DNA of 51,240 nt from Bacteroidota bacterium (GCA_023251675.1 JAHEYJ010000006.1:1-51240); one strand, 5' to 3'; shown: positions 42,887 to 50,632, counted from the first letter of the stretch. Notes: generated by a model from the sequence alone, not told the origin. Numbers and translations: made by a program.

Positions 42887-43039
42887 TCAATTTATTTTAA
42901 ATGATATATAAACCAACCAGCATATCCAGGCGATCATTGAAACTGAAAAAGCCATACAAAGAACCAGTACAACAAAGCATCCGAAAGGCATATCCTCTTT
43001 CTGTTTATAAAAACGCCACCAGGTTTTTGGGGTCGCCAT
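42887..43039 (-). CDS. small membrane protein, TWWxFYKQ type, copy 1 (not in ORF track)
   Basis: 50 residues, ATG 43039, TGA 42889-42887. It begins MATPKTWWRFYKQKED, followed by the membrane helix FGCFVVLVLCMAFSVSMIAWICWL and VYISFKIN. It is a tandem paralogue of the downstream gene, differing mainly in a shorter linker. Such conservation between neighbouring copies over a stretch this short supports real coding. Function unknown; an accessory subunit of the membrane electron-transfer complex is a guess from context. Confidence 0.75.
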   Translation of the reverse strand: MATPKTWWRFYKQKEDMPFGCFVVLVLCMAFSVSMIAWICWLVYISFKIN

Positions 43040-43050
43040 TTTTTATTTGT

Positions 43051-43221
43051 TTATTCTTCGGCTATTTTATGATTAATGTTTGTTGAACTGACTTGCTGAG
43101 TTGAGCTGTCATTGTTGATTTCATTGTAAGTATATAGAGTTACAGCTATAAAAAAAATCAGTAACACATAGTGAAGGACAATGGTTTTTTCAAGAAAGAG
43201 ATTGTATTTATGTGTTGCCAT
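43051..43221 (-). CDS. small single-helix membrane protein (not in ORF track)
   Basis: 56 residues, ATG 43221, TAA 43053-43051. A short basic/aromatic start (MATHKYNLFLEK) is followed by one membrane helix TIVLHYVLLIFFIAVTLYTY and a polar Ser/Asn/Gln-rich tail of about 22 residues. Not paralogous to the two genes that follow, but only 11 bases upstream of them on the same strand, so the four genes 43221 to 42349 look like one operon. Not recognised. Confidence 0.65.
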   Translation of the reverse strand: MATHKYNLFLEKTIVLHYVLLIFFIAVTLYTYNEINNDSSTQQVSSTNINHKIAEE

Positions 43222-43591
43222 GAGAAATTTAATTTCTTTGTTAGTTATTCAAGTGACTTTAGAAATCTTCTCATTTTACCTTTTTATCAGGCGCTTTTCA
43301 CTTTTCAAATCATAAAATATTCCATTTATTCTTCAAGCTGTTCTATTTGAATGGACAGCGTTTGCTGACCTTGAATTTGATTCTTTGATTATCATCTTTC
43401 TATTTTAATACATCAGGGCAGAAGGCGGGGTATAACCTCTATAAAAAACCCCATGCCCTCTCCCTGCATTTATTCTCGGTGACAAATTTTTCTATCCTAA
43501 TGAGTTTACCAATTACGCGTTCATTGCCCTGATGTGAAAAATCATTAACCTTTTAGTGTTTTCGTTTATTCATTTTCATATTTGCACAACA
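43222..43591. other. 370-base non-coding gap with a 126-base inverted-repeat-bounded segment
   Basis: No ORF is convincing on either strand. ACATCAGGGCA (43410-43420) and its exact reverse complement TGCCCTGATGT (43525-43535) bound a 126-base segment that also contains GGGGTATAACC facing CCCC 15 bases later. The rest is AT-rich leader of the small-protein operon. It could be a structured RNA, a 3' end of the upstream operon, or a small repeat element. Confidence 0.45.
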
Positions 43592-44539
43592 TTAACCTTT
43601 ATGAAAATTCCAGCGCCTGGTTATATTAAAACCAATCAAATATTGGCTTTTAGTATAATCATTTTGGTTGTAGAAATTATTGTTTTGTGGAAGAATGTAT
43701 TGATAGTTGCCCATAAATATTTGGAACGTGTGGGCTATTGTAACGAATTCAATTCCAAAGCTGATATTGGGATGCGGGTTATTCGTGAGGTGCTGTGTAA
43801 GCGGCTGATCATAATTTGCAATAATGCCCAAATAATCCAGAACCATGTATCTTCCCAATACGGCAACTGCAGCATGCTGGTTTTTCATCTTTGGCTGAAT
43901 GCTGCCATCCGTGGCCCTGTATCCATCCACATTATTAAAGTAGGACATGCTGGGAGCTACTTGCGCGGAAAACTTATCGGTTATTTTCCGGGCAATAATT
44001 AACTGGTTGAAATAGGCAATACGATCCGCATTGCTCACGAAATTATCTTTCTTGGCAAGGGTAGATACAGCCATGTTTCCGTAATAAGTTACGCTTACAG
44101 GACAGCCGCCGGCCTTCGCTTGTTTGGAAATAGAATATTTGACATTTCCATCCCATTGCATTTTGTCTTTGCAGATGCCAATTCCTAATTGCAGATTATC
44201 AATTGGAACATAATTCCATCCTAAGCGGATATTTGCGGGAGCAAATAATCCGGCAAAATCGGAATACCCGTTATTGATGGTGCCAAAGCGGTGCTGGATA
44301 GCAAACTCAAACGTATTTTTAATGGGCACCATCACCGTTTGGTTATCAATAATATAAGTTCCTCCAAAGGTGTTTTTTACACGGGCTATTTTAATATCAG
44401 CCTTTTTACTTGCTGTACTATCCTTTTTACTTGCTGTACTATCCTGCGCATAGCCCTGGTTGCTAATGGCACTGAGGGCAAATACAACAATTCCGTAAAG
44501 CAGTTTCTTCAGGATAAATTGTTTTTTTAGTATTTTCAT
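43592..44539 (-). CDS. DUF5777-family beta-barrel protein
   Basis: 315 residues. Signal peptide (cleavage near GYAQ), then a predicted outer-membrane barrel with the family pattern VPIKNTFEFAIQHRFGTINNGYSDFAGLFAPANIRLGWNY and a final amphipathic strand YLIGFNITRRWNF. I assign DUF5777 from this pattern with moderate certainty. Members are often found beside cytochromes in Bacteroidota. Just after the signal peptide the heptapeptide DSTASKK occurs twice, from an exact 21-bp duplication. It follows the cytochrome lipoprotein gene by 20 bases. Confidence 0.75.
   Translation of the reverse strand: MKILKKQFILKKLLYGIVVFALSAISNQGYAQDSTASKKDSTASKKADIKIARVKNTFGGTYIIDNQTVMVPIKNTFEFAIQHRFGTINNGYSDFAGLFAPANIRLGWNYVPIDNLQLGIGICKDKMQWDGNVKYSISKQAKAGGCPVSVTYYGNMAVSTLAKKDNFVSNADRIAYFNQLIIARKITDKFSAQVAPSMSYFNNVDGYRATDGSIQPKMKNQHAAVAVLGRYMVLDYLGIIANYDQPLTQHLTNNPHPNISFGIEFVTIAHTFQIFMGNYQYILPQNNNFYNQNDYTKSQYLIGFNITRRWNFHKG
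44401..44442. repeat. exact 21-bp tandem duplication in the DUF5777 gene
   Basis: Two identical 21-bp copies side by side encode DSTASKK twice at the start of the mature protein. The frame is kept. Confidence 0.85.
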
Positions 44540-44559
44540 ATTATTTATTAATTGTTAGT

Positions 44560-44964
44560 TTAATTTTTCTTCGCTCCTTGTTTGATCCATGCAAGCACCA
44601 GATCATTGATGCCGCCCGGATTGGTAGGTTTCCCTAAAGGCATTGCCGGGTTTAGTTTGCCGGTTAGCCGCTTGTATAATGTGCTGTTTTCAGGATCCTT
44701 AATAAGAACGAAATCCGGATCATCCATTAAAGAAGTATATGCTTTAGTCGCCATTAAATCAGGCGCATGGCCCCCATCTGCATGGCAACCGCCCAGCGCG
44801 CAATTTTTTGTAAAGAGCGGCACCAGGTCTTTGCTGAAAGAAACTGTTTTGGAAATTACTTTGGGCGCGGGCTTGATGATAAGCGTAGTGTTTTTCTGAC
44901 ATCCCGTGATTGCAGCGATTAACATTACACCAAGCGCAAGCGTTGTTACTATTGTTTTTTTCAT
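44560..44964 (-). CDS. cytochrome c-like lipoprotein with CX4CH motif
   Basis: 134 residues. Lipobox ITGC (Cys about 22). The heme motif is CALGGCH, with four residues between the cysteines instead of two, followed by ADGGHAPDL; a likely Met ligand is in PAMPLG. This layout is known for a group of Bacteroidota lipoproteins annotated as cytochrome c-like, but covalent heme attachment to CX4CH needs a tolerant maturation system. It lies between the EB_dh-type protein and the DUF5777 barrel in the cluster. Confidence 0.8.
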   Translation of the reverse strand: MKKTIVTTLALGVMLIAAITGCQKNTTLIIKPAPKVISKTVSFSKDLVPLFTKNCALGGCHADGGHAPDLMATKAYTSLMDDPDFVLIKDPENSTLYKRLTGKLNPAMPLGKPTNPGGINDLVLAWIKQGAKKN

Positions 44965-45038
44965 GATGGTTATTTAATTGTCAATCGTTTTTAGATTTGG
45001 GTATTGAGACAAAAAATAATCTCAATACCCAACTCCTG

Positions 45039-46436
45039 TTATTTTTTTATACGTCCATTGCCTCTCGCACCAAAATGCAATGTTAAGCCCGCCACAATAG
45101 CGTGTTGATTGTCGGCATGGTTAAACATAGCGCCTACACCAAAGGGCTGGTCGCTCAACGAAGAAAAATTAACGTCATTTACATTATCGCCTGTATTCAA
45201 TGCGCGTTTAAATAATACTCTCCAGCCACTACCAGTGAAATAAGCATTTGTGATTACATCGCCGCGGCTGCCTGTGTAGGAGCCAACAATGCTGCCGGGA
45301 ATGCAATTGGGTCCATCACCTCCAAATACTTGCTGATAGTTTGTTCCCGATGCCGCTGTGTTGGGATCAATCGTAACTCCATTGCTAAGTGTAAGAACGC
45401 CCATAGAGTCAACGGCAACAACTCGTTTTGCGGTGCTTCCCGTATCGCTCAGCATGATCGCGCTATACTTTCCTGCAGTAGATTGTCCGCCAGGTATTAC
45501 CCAGATCGGAACAGCCATTTTCGTAGTTTTGCCGGTAATTTTCAGAGATTGCTTATTGCTGTATCCACCGTCTGCAGCATACACATTTGTTGCTCCCGGT
45601 GACGACACGATTACGCCCGGTGACTGTAAACTTGGAGGCACTGAAGAGGAAGGCCCATTAAGTACCTGCCAGTCTCCATGAACTTCATTCTTATTCAATG
45701 CGCCGCTTTCGCCCAAGCCTACGCTTGAACCATCATCTATAAAACAATCGTTTGACTGATTGGTATTCATTACCTGGAGCATGCGTGCTCTCCATACATC
45801 TGTTCTTTCAGTAGGGCCGTTCGTGTACATCACACCACCTTCAGGAGTAACCGAATATCCGTAAGCAGAATTAACGTGGCAGGCAGCATAGCATGACATG
45901 GAATTAAAAGTTTGACAGGAAATATTAAACATAATAACGAATTGATCCTGCGAAAAAGGCGCCCTGTAACTTCCATCCGGGTTCAGATTTGTTAAATCTT
46001 CAGCGGTTTTTTCCTGTGCCCAAGTATGCGTGCTGGGTTTAAAGTACCATTGTGCGCTCATCACATTTTCTTGAGGAGTATTAAATTCCATAAGGAAGTA
46101 GATGTAGCTGGCATCATACATGGAACGCATGGTGATGTTCGTTGTGTTACCGACATATCCTTCAAAAGTCCCGTTTCCCAAATCAGGAACTACGGCACTT
46201 ACGGTTAAAGGTGTTGCGTCGCTCCATGCTCCTTCAATGCCTCCATCCCATGCAGCTCCATCAATGGGTTGAAGGGCAGCTGTTCCCGGAACAGAATATA
46301 AAGTATCAACATCCAATACCGGTGTTGGAGTTGTCAGGTCGAGCACTTGGTCATGTTTGGTGCAATTCGAAAGACCTGCTACGATGATAGCCGCCATCAA
46401 TACGTTTGGTGCTAAATAGTTTTTAATTTTTTTCAT
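45039..46436 (-). CDS. ethylbenzene-dehydrogenase-type heme protein (EB_dh domain)
   Basis: 465 residues with a lipoprotein-like N-terminus (lipobox LSNC at about 25). The body has the pattern of the heme b-binding gamma-subunit domain of type II DMSO-reductase-family enzymes (ethylbenzene dehydrogenase, chlorate, selenate and nitrate reductases): YDASYIYFLMEFNTP, FSQDQFVIMFNIS, and a C-terminal WRVLFKRALNTGD with YTGSRGDVITNAYF before it. It also contains CYAACH, a CX3CH motif. In known enzymes this subunit passes electrons between cytochromes and the Mo/FeS pair; here no Mo subunit is seen. Confidence 0.8.
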   Translation of the reverse strand: MKKIKNYLAPNVLMAAIIVAGLSNCTKHDQVLDLTTPTPVLDVDTLYSVPGTAALQPIDGAAWDGGIEGAWSDATPLTVSAVVPDLGNGTFEGYVGNTTNITMRSMYDASYIYFLMEFNTPQENVMSAQWYFKPSTHTWAQEKTAEDLTNLNPDGSYRAPFSQDQFVIMFNISCQTFNSMSCYAACHVNSAYGYSVTPEGGVMYTNGPTERTDVWRARMLQVMNTNQSNDCFIDDGSSVGLGESGALNKNEVHGDWQVLNGPSSSVPPSLQSPGVIVSSPGATNVYAADGGYSNKQSLKITGKTTKMAVPIWVIPGGQSTAGKYSAIMLSDTGSTAKRVVAVDSMGVLTLSNGVTIDPNTAASGTNYQQVFGGDGPNCIPGSIVGSYTGSRGDVITNAYFTGSGWRVLFKRALNTGDNVNDVNFSSLSDQPFGVGAMFNHADNQHAIVAGLTLHFGARGNGRIKK

Positions 46437-46440
46437 ATTT

Positions 46441-46496
46441 ACTTATTATTAATTGTTTGTTTTATTGTTTGTTATTGTTTGTTATTGTTTGTTTTT
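46441..46496. repeat. 10-bp AT-rich tandem repeat before the EB_dh gene
   Basis: About three copies of GTTATTGTTT with further TTGTTTG variants. It covers the end of the -1 reading frame and the leader of the EB_dh gene. Confidence 0.6.
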
Positions 46497-46642
46497 ATTG
46501 AATCTGGTTTTATAGTATCTGTTTTAGTTTTATTTGTTTTACTTGTATCCGTTTTGTCGATCTTTTTCTCATCCTGAATGGTACTTTTTTTATGGTTTTT
46601 TTCAGAAACTGTATTCGGTGTGTGCTGTCCTACTTTTTTTTG
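46472..46642 (-). other. -1 frame extension of the cytochrome c at 46630
   Basis: The cytochrome frame ends GCC AAA AAA AAG TAG. A -1 slip on the A AAA AAG run continues into GTA GGA CAG and stays open for 53 codons to TAA at 46474-46472. The encoded tail (VGQHTPNTVSEKNHKK, later DKTDTSKTNKTKTDT) looks like a Bacteroidota Lys/Thr/Asp linker. With the tail, the gap to the next gene shrinks from 193 to 35 bases, matching the rest of the cluster. Confidence 0.5.
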
Positions 46643-47100
46643 GCAAAGGTGCGCAGGTAGATCACTGCCTGCCAGCGTTGTTCTTCAGTTAAATCCTTTT
46701 TAAAAGCAGGCATAGGTTTTTTCCCTTCACTCAGTTTCCAGAAAAGTTCTCCATCGGTTTGTGCTTGCAAGTCCTCTTTGGTAAAATCGCTCGGTTCTTT
46801 GTCCAATTCAGCGACTTTGGGCCCATCCCCTCTTCCTTTTTTTCCATGGCAGATCTCGCAGTTGAAACTGTAGATCTTTTTTCCTGCAGCAATTGAAGCG
46901 TCATCAACTGCGATGGGATTTTTTTTCTTGCCGACTTCTGAAGGGGCAACCCATTTTTCAGGTCCGCTAAAGGAAGTACCGGATTTCACTTTATGCATAG
47001 GAATAAATGCAAAACAGAGTGCCAGTGATCCTGTGATTGCTGCAATTAAAATGAAACTTATTGATTTCATTTTTCTAATTTGTTGGATTCGTTTTTTCAT
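46630..47100 (-). CDS. membrane-anchored class I cytochrome c
   Basis: 156 residues. An N-terminal membrane helix (about 14-34) anchors a periplasmic monoheme domain with CEICH at 81-85, HGKKGRGDGPKVAELD, and the Met ligand in KKPMPAF (M130), ending WQAVIYLRTFAKKK. Similar domains accept electrons from NrfD-type complexes. Met at codon 11 is an alternative start. The stop follows an A8 run and the -1 frame is open for a further 53 codons (see the separate entry). Confidence 0.9.
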   Translation of the reverse strand: MKKRIQQIRKMKSISFILIAAITGSLALCFAFIPMHKVKSGTSFSGPEKWVAPSEVGKKKNPIAVDDASIAAGKKIYSFNCEICHGKKGRGDGPKVAELDKEPSDFTKEDLQAQTDGELFWKLSEGKKPMPAFKKDLTEEQRWQAVIYLRTFAKKK

Positions 47101-47125
47101 TGTATTTTGTTGTTATGGTTTATTT

Positions 47126-48001
47126 TCAGCTGTTTACCGTTAAATCTTCTTCTGTTTTTATTTTTCTTAACTGGAAGAACATAAAGAAATAGCAAAACCA
47201 CACTCCTCCATAAAGAATGGAAAGCGTTATGATGAGGCCCCAAGGCGCCTGGGCTCCCCAGATTTCGCGCGGAAATGGATCTTTTTCTAGAGGGACCACT
47301 TTTCCCCAGGCACAAGGACTTTGACTTTCTACAGTACCGTACATATCATTATCATCTATCCTGGCAACCACTGTCATATTGCCTGCTGTATCTCCGGGAA
47401 TCCCTTTTGGAAAAGAAAAAACAGCTTCTCCTTTTTCATTTGTATTAACCGTATGTTCTTCTGCAGCCGGCATGATGCCGAAGAGGCGCTGCACATAAAA
47501 ATTGATTGGAACATCTTTTACTCCTTTTACATTTCCGTCTGCGGTTATTTCTGTAACGGTTGCCGTCATAATCCTCGCGGTGTCATGCGGATTCAATTGA
47601 ATGGCCAGGTTGACATCTTTTAAGCGCAATTCTTCTTCCGAATTTTCATAAACGCTGTCGTTTTCCAATTTTACGGTAATGCCAAAATACCGGCCTGTAT
47701 CTAACGGCAAATCTTTAGGAAGAAGCGCATTGGTTTTTCCCTGTCCATCGGTAATTGATTTTGTAATCAAGACAAGCTCCTTCTCCTTCTTAGCATAAAA
47801 ACTGATGTGCGCATTTTTTGCGGGACTAAATTTTTCCCCGCTCTTTTTCCCCATCACCAATGCGTTAACAATCTTGCTGTTATCGGTTTTTTTTGAAAAT
47901 GACAATTGAATACTGCTTTCTGATTTTTGAGCTTGCGCAAATGAAACTCCGCAGAGCAGGACTGCTGCTGTTGTGATGCTGAATATTTTCATAATGTTCA
48001 T
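47126..48001 (-). CDS. periplasmic Ig-like protein with C-terminal membrane helix
   Basis: 291 residues: signal peptide (cleavage near FAQAQ), two beta-sandwich-like repeats (ISFYAKKEKELVLITKSITDGQGKT and INFYVQRLFGIMPAAEEHTVNTNEKGEAVFSF), then one membrane helix near 255-278 (WGLIITLSILYGGVWFCYFFMFF) and a short cytoplasmic tail. Both repeats have the same order of elements (FYxx then a Gly turn), suggesting duplication. I do not recognise the family. Position between nrfD (13-base gap) and the cytochrome gene (25-base gap) implies an accessory subunit or scaffold of this complex. Confidence 0.75.
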   Translation of the reverse strand: MNIMKIFSITTAAVLLCGVSFAQAQKSESSIQLSFSKKTDNSKIVNALVMGKKSGEKFSPAKNAHISFYAKKEKELVLITKSITDGQGKTNALLPKDLPLDTGRYFGITVKLENDSVYENSEEELRLKDVNLAIQLNPHDTARIMTATVTEITADGNVKGVKDVPINFYVQRLFGIMPAAEEHTVNTNEKGEAVFSFPKGIPGDTAGNMTVVARIDDNDMYGTVESQSPCAWGKVVPLEKDPFPREIWGAQAPWGLIITLSILYGGVWFCYFFMFFQLRKIKTEEDLTVNS

Positions 48002-48014
48002 GATTCGTTTTTCG

Positions 48015-49487
48015 TTATTTGTTGCCGTTCGCCATTACGATTGTTGTTTTTCCTTTTGATGTTTTTGCATGTACTGATTCTGCTTTGAGTAATTCTTCTT
48101 CTTCGTGTTCTCCTTTTTCAGTTGCAATCCTTTTGTTCTCTTCAACTTTAGCCCCGTGTACCACTTCCCAAATCGACATCATGGGGAAGAGTTTTGCATA
48201 AAGCGTAATCACAATGAGGATACCTGAAAGGGCTCCCATCGTAACGGACCATTCTACCCAATTTGGAAAATATTGTGCCCAATCCTGTGGCACATCCTGT
48301 ATAGGTAAAAAAGGATGCAGGAGTGTAGGCACCACAATGAGATAGCGTTTCACCCATGCTCCAACCGCTATGAGCGAGCAAATAAAGGCAAGCATGCCCG
48401 GTGTGCGCCCTTTTGGAAAACACATGACTATGATGGGAAACAGCACGGTGCCGAACTGGCATAGCCAGAAAGCGGTAGAATAGCTGCCGCTGAATAAGTC
48501 ATGGAGCAAATGCCCTTCTGCCGTCGCCATTTTGTAAGCGGGTATCCAATATTCATTCAGATTCAGATACGCATAGATGAGTGTCAGCGCCAATACCACA
48601 CGCCCCATCAGGTCAAAATGCCTGTAGGTAATGTATTTTTCAAGATGGTAGAGTTTACGGAAAACAACCATGGCAAGAATAACTATCGCCGAACCGCTGT
48701 AAAGCGCGCCTGCTACAAAGTATGGCCCGAACACCGTACTGTTCCATCCCGGTCGAAGCGTCATGGCGAAAATGTAACTTACAACCGTATGCACTGAAAC
48801 GGCCACAGGAATAATCACGATCGTCATAATGGTCATTACTAATTCCAGCCGCTTCCATTGTGTTTTAGAACCGGTCCAGCCTATAGCCAGTTTTGTGTAA
48901 AGCCACTTTCTGAATTTTTTGAAGCGTGAATCGCATACGGTTAACCGGTCCCTGCTCAGCGCCATGTCCGGAATCATAGGCAGCCATAAGAAGATTGTAC
49001 TTCCTGTGAAATAGGTCAGGATAGACATCACGTCCCACATGAGCGGTGACTGCACTCTTCCGAAAATCACAAGGTTGGCTATTCTATCCGGACGGCCTAA
49101 ATCAATGATGGGCATTATACCGCCGAAGAGCAGAGATACAAAGGTCATTAGCTCGGCTATTCGTGTAATGGGCATTCTCCAGTCCTGCTTGGTGATTCGC
49201 AGGATGGCTGAAACAAGTGTTCCGGAATGGCTGATGCCGATGAAGAATACAAAAGTAGAAATGTACAATCCCCACGACACGTAGTTTCGCATTGCTGTTT
49301 CTCCCAATCCATGCCTCAATTGATGGATATAGGCATAAAGTCCCCATCCGGCAACCATCAATAAACAGCCGAGCCAGATTTGAGTGCTTCGTCCCCATTT
49401 TCTTGTAGGGCGAAGACTGTCTTCGCGGATAACCTCTACCGATAGTTCTGCCGGGATATTACTGTCTGGATATATTGTTTTGCTCAT
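48015..49487 (-). CDS. nrfD: NrfD/PsrC-family quinol-interacting membrane subunit
   Basis: 490 residues with about nine to ten membrane helices and a charged C-terminal tail. Family features are YVSWGLYISTFVFFIGISHSGTLVSAILRI near the N-terminus and MPIIDLGRPDRIANLVIFGRVQSPLMWDVMSI. NrfD proteins oxidise or reduce quinol in the membrane and pass electrons to a periplasmic ferredoxin subunit, here the adjacent four-cluster protein 43 bases upstream. Its length and the polysulfide-reductase/ActC-like pattern fit alternative complex III and related complexes. Confidence 0.93.
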   Translation of the reverse strand: MSKTIYPDSNIPAELSVEVIREDSLRPTRKWGRSTQIWLGCLLMVAGWGLYAYIHQLRHGLGETAMRNYVSWGLYISTFVFFIGISHSGTLVSAILRITKQDWRMPITRIAELMTFVSLLFGGIMPIIDLGRPDRIANLVIFGRVQSPLMWDVMSILTYFTGSTIFLWLPMIPDMALSRDRLTVCDSRFKKFRKWLYTKLAIGWTGSKTQWKRLELVMTIMTIVIIPVAVSVHTVVSYIFAMTLRPGWNSTVFGPYFVAGALYSGSAIVILAMVVFRKLYHLEKYITYRHFDLMGRVVLALTLIYAYLNLNEYWIPAYKMATAEGHLLHDLFSGSYSTAFWLCQFGTVLFPIIVMCFPKGRTPGMLAFICSLIAVGAWVKRYLIVVPTLLHPFLPIQDVPQDWAQYFPNWVEWSVTMGALSGILIVITLYAKLFPMMSIWEVVHGAKVEENKRIATEKGEHEEEELLKAESVHAKTSKGKTTIVMANGNK

Positions 49488-49530
49488 ATTAGTTTTTGAA
49501 TTTCTTTGAGATTAATTTCTTTTGTCCTTT

Positions 49531-50523
49531 TTACATAACCATGTTTCCCATATCCGAATTTGGTTTTTTACCATCATCCTTTTTTTCTTTACCTATTGAT
49601 TCCATATCCGGTTTCGGGTATTTTCTGTTTTTAGGAGGCAGGTAATAAACGCGCGGCTCTGTTCCCAGTTCTTCCATGTAGCGGTAAGCGCTGTTATCTT
49701 CGAGAAGCTGACTTAATTTTACGGTAACTCCTGCTGAATTGGTTACTGCGTCTTCATTCTGGTCTCCAAAATAGATCGTCTGCATGGGGCAACCCGTTAC
49801 ACACGCAGGCATCTTACCTTCACGAATCATGTGTGGGCAGAAATCGCATTTTTCACTCGTTCCTCTCTGGCGGGGAAATCCATGCTCAGGAGAGTAAGGA
49901 ATATTGGCAACTGCAACCGGTTGTATCGGATCCGACCAATTAAAGAAGCGGGTCGAGTAAGGACAAGCTGCCAGGCAGGAACGACAGCCAATACAACGTT
50001 CATCATCAATCAGCACAATACCATCCTGCCTTTTGAAAGTTGCACCAACCGGGCAAACTTTAGTGCAAGGGGGATTGTCGCAATGAAAACAGGGTTTGGG
50101 CATATAATAAGGTGCAGTAGTTTCCGCATCTTTCATCTTATACACCTTTATCCATTCGCGGTCGGGCTCGGTGAAGTGCATGGCCTGGCAGGCTTCCGTG
50201 CATTTTTTACAGCCATCGCATTTTGCCAGGTCAAAAACCATTACGAATTTTTTTCCGGCAATTCCTTTTCGTGCTTCTTCATTTGTGACAGGCGGCGCTT
50301 TGTATTCATGTAAACATTCCATGTCAGCTCTAAAAACCTTTCCATCGCGGGTGAACACAGTTGTATCGTCAGTTGAAGTTTTTTCTCCCTCTTTTGAAAA
50401 AACTTTTTCCAAACCGATGGCACCAGCGGCGAGAACACCTCCGGTGATCAAACTCTTTCTCAAGAAATCCCTGCGATTGTTTTTGTTGTCTTTCTTGTTG
50501 TCTTTCTTGTTGTCTTCTTGCAT
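49531..50523 (-). CDS. Tat-exported 4x[4Fe-4S] ferredoxin subunit (PsrB/DmsB-like)
   Basis: 330 residues from ATG 50523; the track's longer form begins in the promoter region. The N-terminus MQEDNKKDNKKDN leads into a twin-arginine signal NRRDFLRKSLITGG. Sixteen cysteines form four clusters: CDGCKKCTEAC, CFHCDNPPCTKVC, CIGCRSCLAAC and CDFC with CVTGC, the pattern of PsrB/DmsB/TtrB subunits. Such subunits normally link an NrfD protein to a molybdopterin enzyme; NrfD follows here but no Mo subunit precedes it. First gene of the cluster, with candidate control sites in its 226-base upstream region. Confidence 0.92.
   Translation of the reverse strand: MQEDNKKDNKKDNKNNRRDFLRKSLITGGVLAAGAIGLEKVFSKEGEKTSTDDTTVFTRDGKVFRADMECLHEYKAPPVTNEEARKGIAGKKFVMVFDLAKCDGCKKCTEACQAMHFTEPDREWIKVYKMKDAETTAPYYMPKPCFHCDNPPCTKVCPVGATFKRQDGIVLIDDERCIGCRSCLAACPYSTRFFNWSDPIQPVAVANIPYSPEHGFPRQRGTSEKCDFCPHMIREGKMPACVTGCPMQTIYFGDQNEDAVTNSAGVTVKLSQLLEDNSAYRYMEELGTEPRVYYLPPKNRKYPKPDMESIGKEKKDDGKKPNSDMGNMVM
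50483..50516. repeat. 12-bp tandem repeat at the 5' end of the ferredoxin gene
   Basis: TTGTTGTCTTTC is repeated nearly three times and encodes the KKDN repeats before the twin-arginine motif. Copy-number change would keep the frame. Confidence 0.75.
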
Positions 50524-50527
50524 ATAT

Positions 50528-50541
50528 TTGATTATTATTAA
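50528..50541 (-). promoter_or_regulatory. possible FNR-type site before the ferredoxin gene
   Basis: TTGATTATTATTAA matches 9 of 10 defined positions of TTGATnnnnATCAA. It lies 4 bases from the start codon, so it would fit repression or a very short leader; the sequence is AT-rich. Confidence 0.3.
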
Positions 50542-50606
50542 AAGAATAAGTTCCTGCTTTACTATAAAACAAAGAACAGAAGTTGTGAAAGTATGGGCTA
50601 TGATAG

Positions 50607-50632
50607 GTGTCACTTATGCAATACGTGTCACT
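50607..50632. promoter_or_regulatory. two direct 8-bp repeats upstream of the ferredoxin gene
   Basis: GTGTCACT occurs at 50607-50614 and 50625-50632, 18 bases apart start to start (nearly two helical turns), 84-109 bases upstream of the operon. The arrangement suits a dimeric activator; the response regulator gene next door is a candidate. Confidence 0.4.

Noticed and set aside
43556-44002. Plus-strand 148-aa ORF at the end of the DUF5777 gene
   Set aside because: It is antisense to conserved barrel sequence and ends inside it; no signal or recognisable motif.
50524-50613. N-terminal extension of the ferredoxin subunit
   Set aside because: A leader of hydrophobic residues before the KKDN repeats and the twin-arginine motif would spoil the Tat signal; ATG 50523 is the better start.
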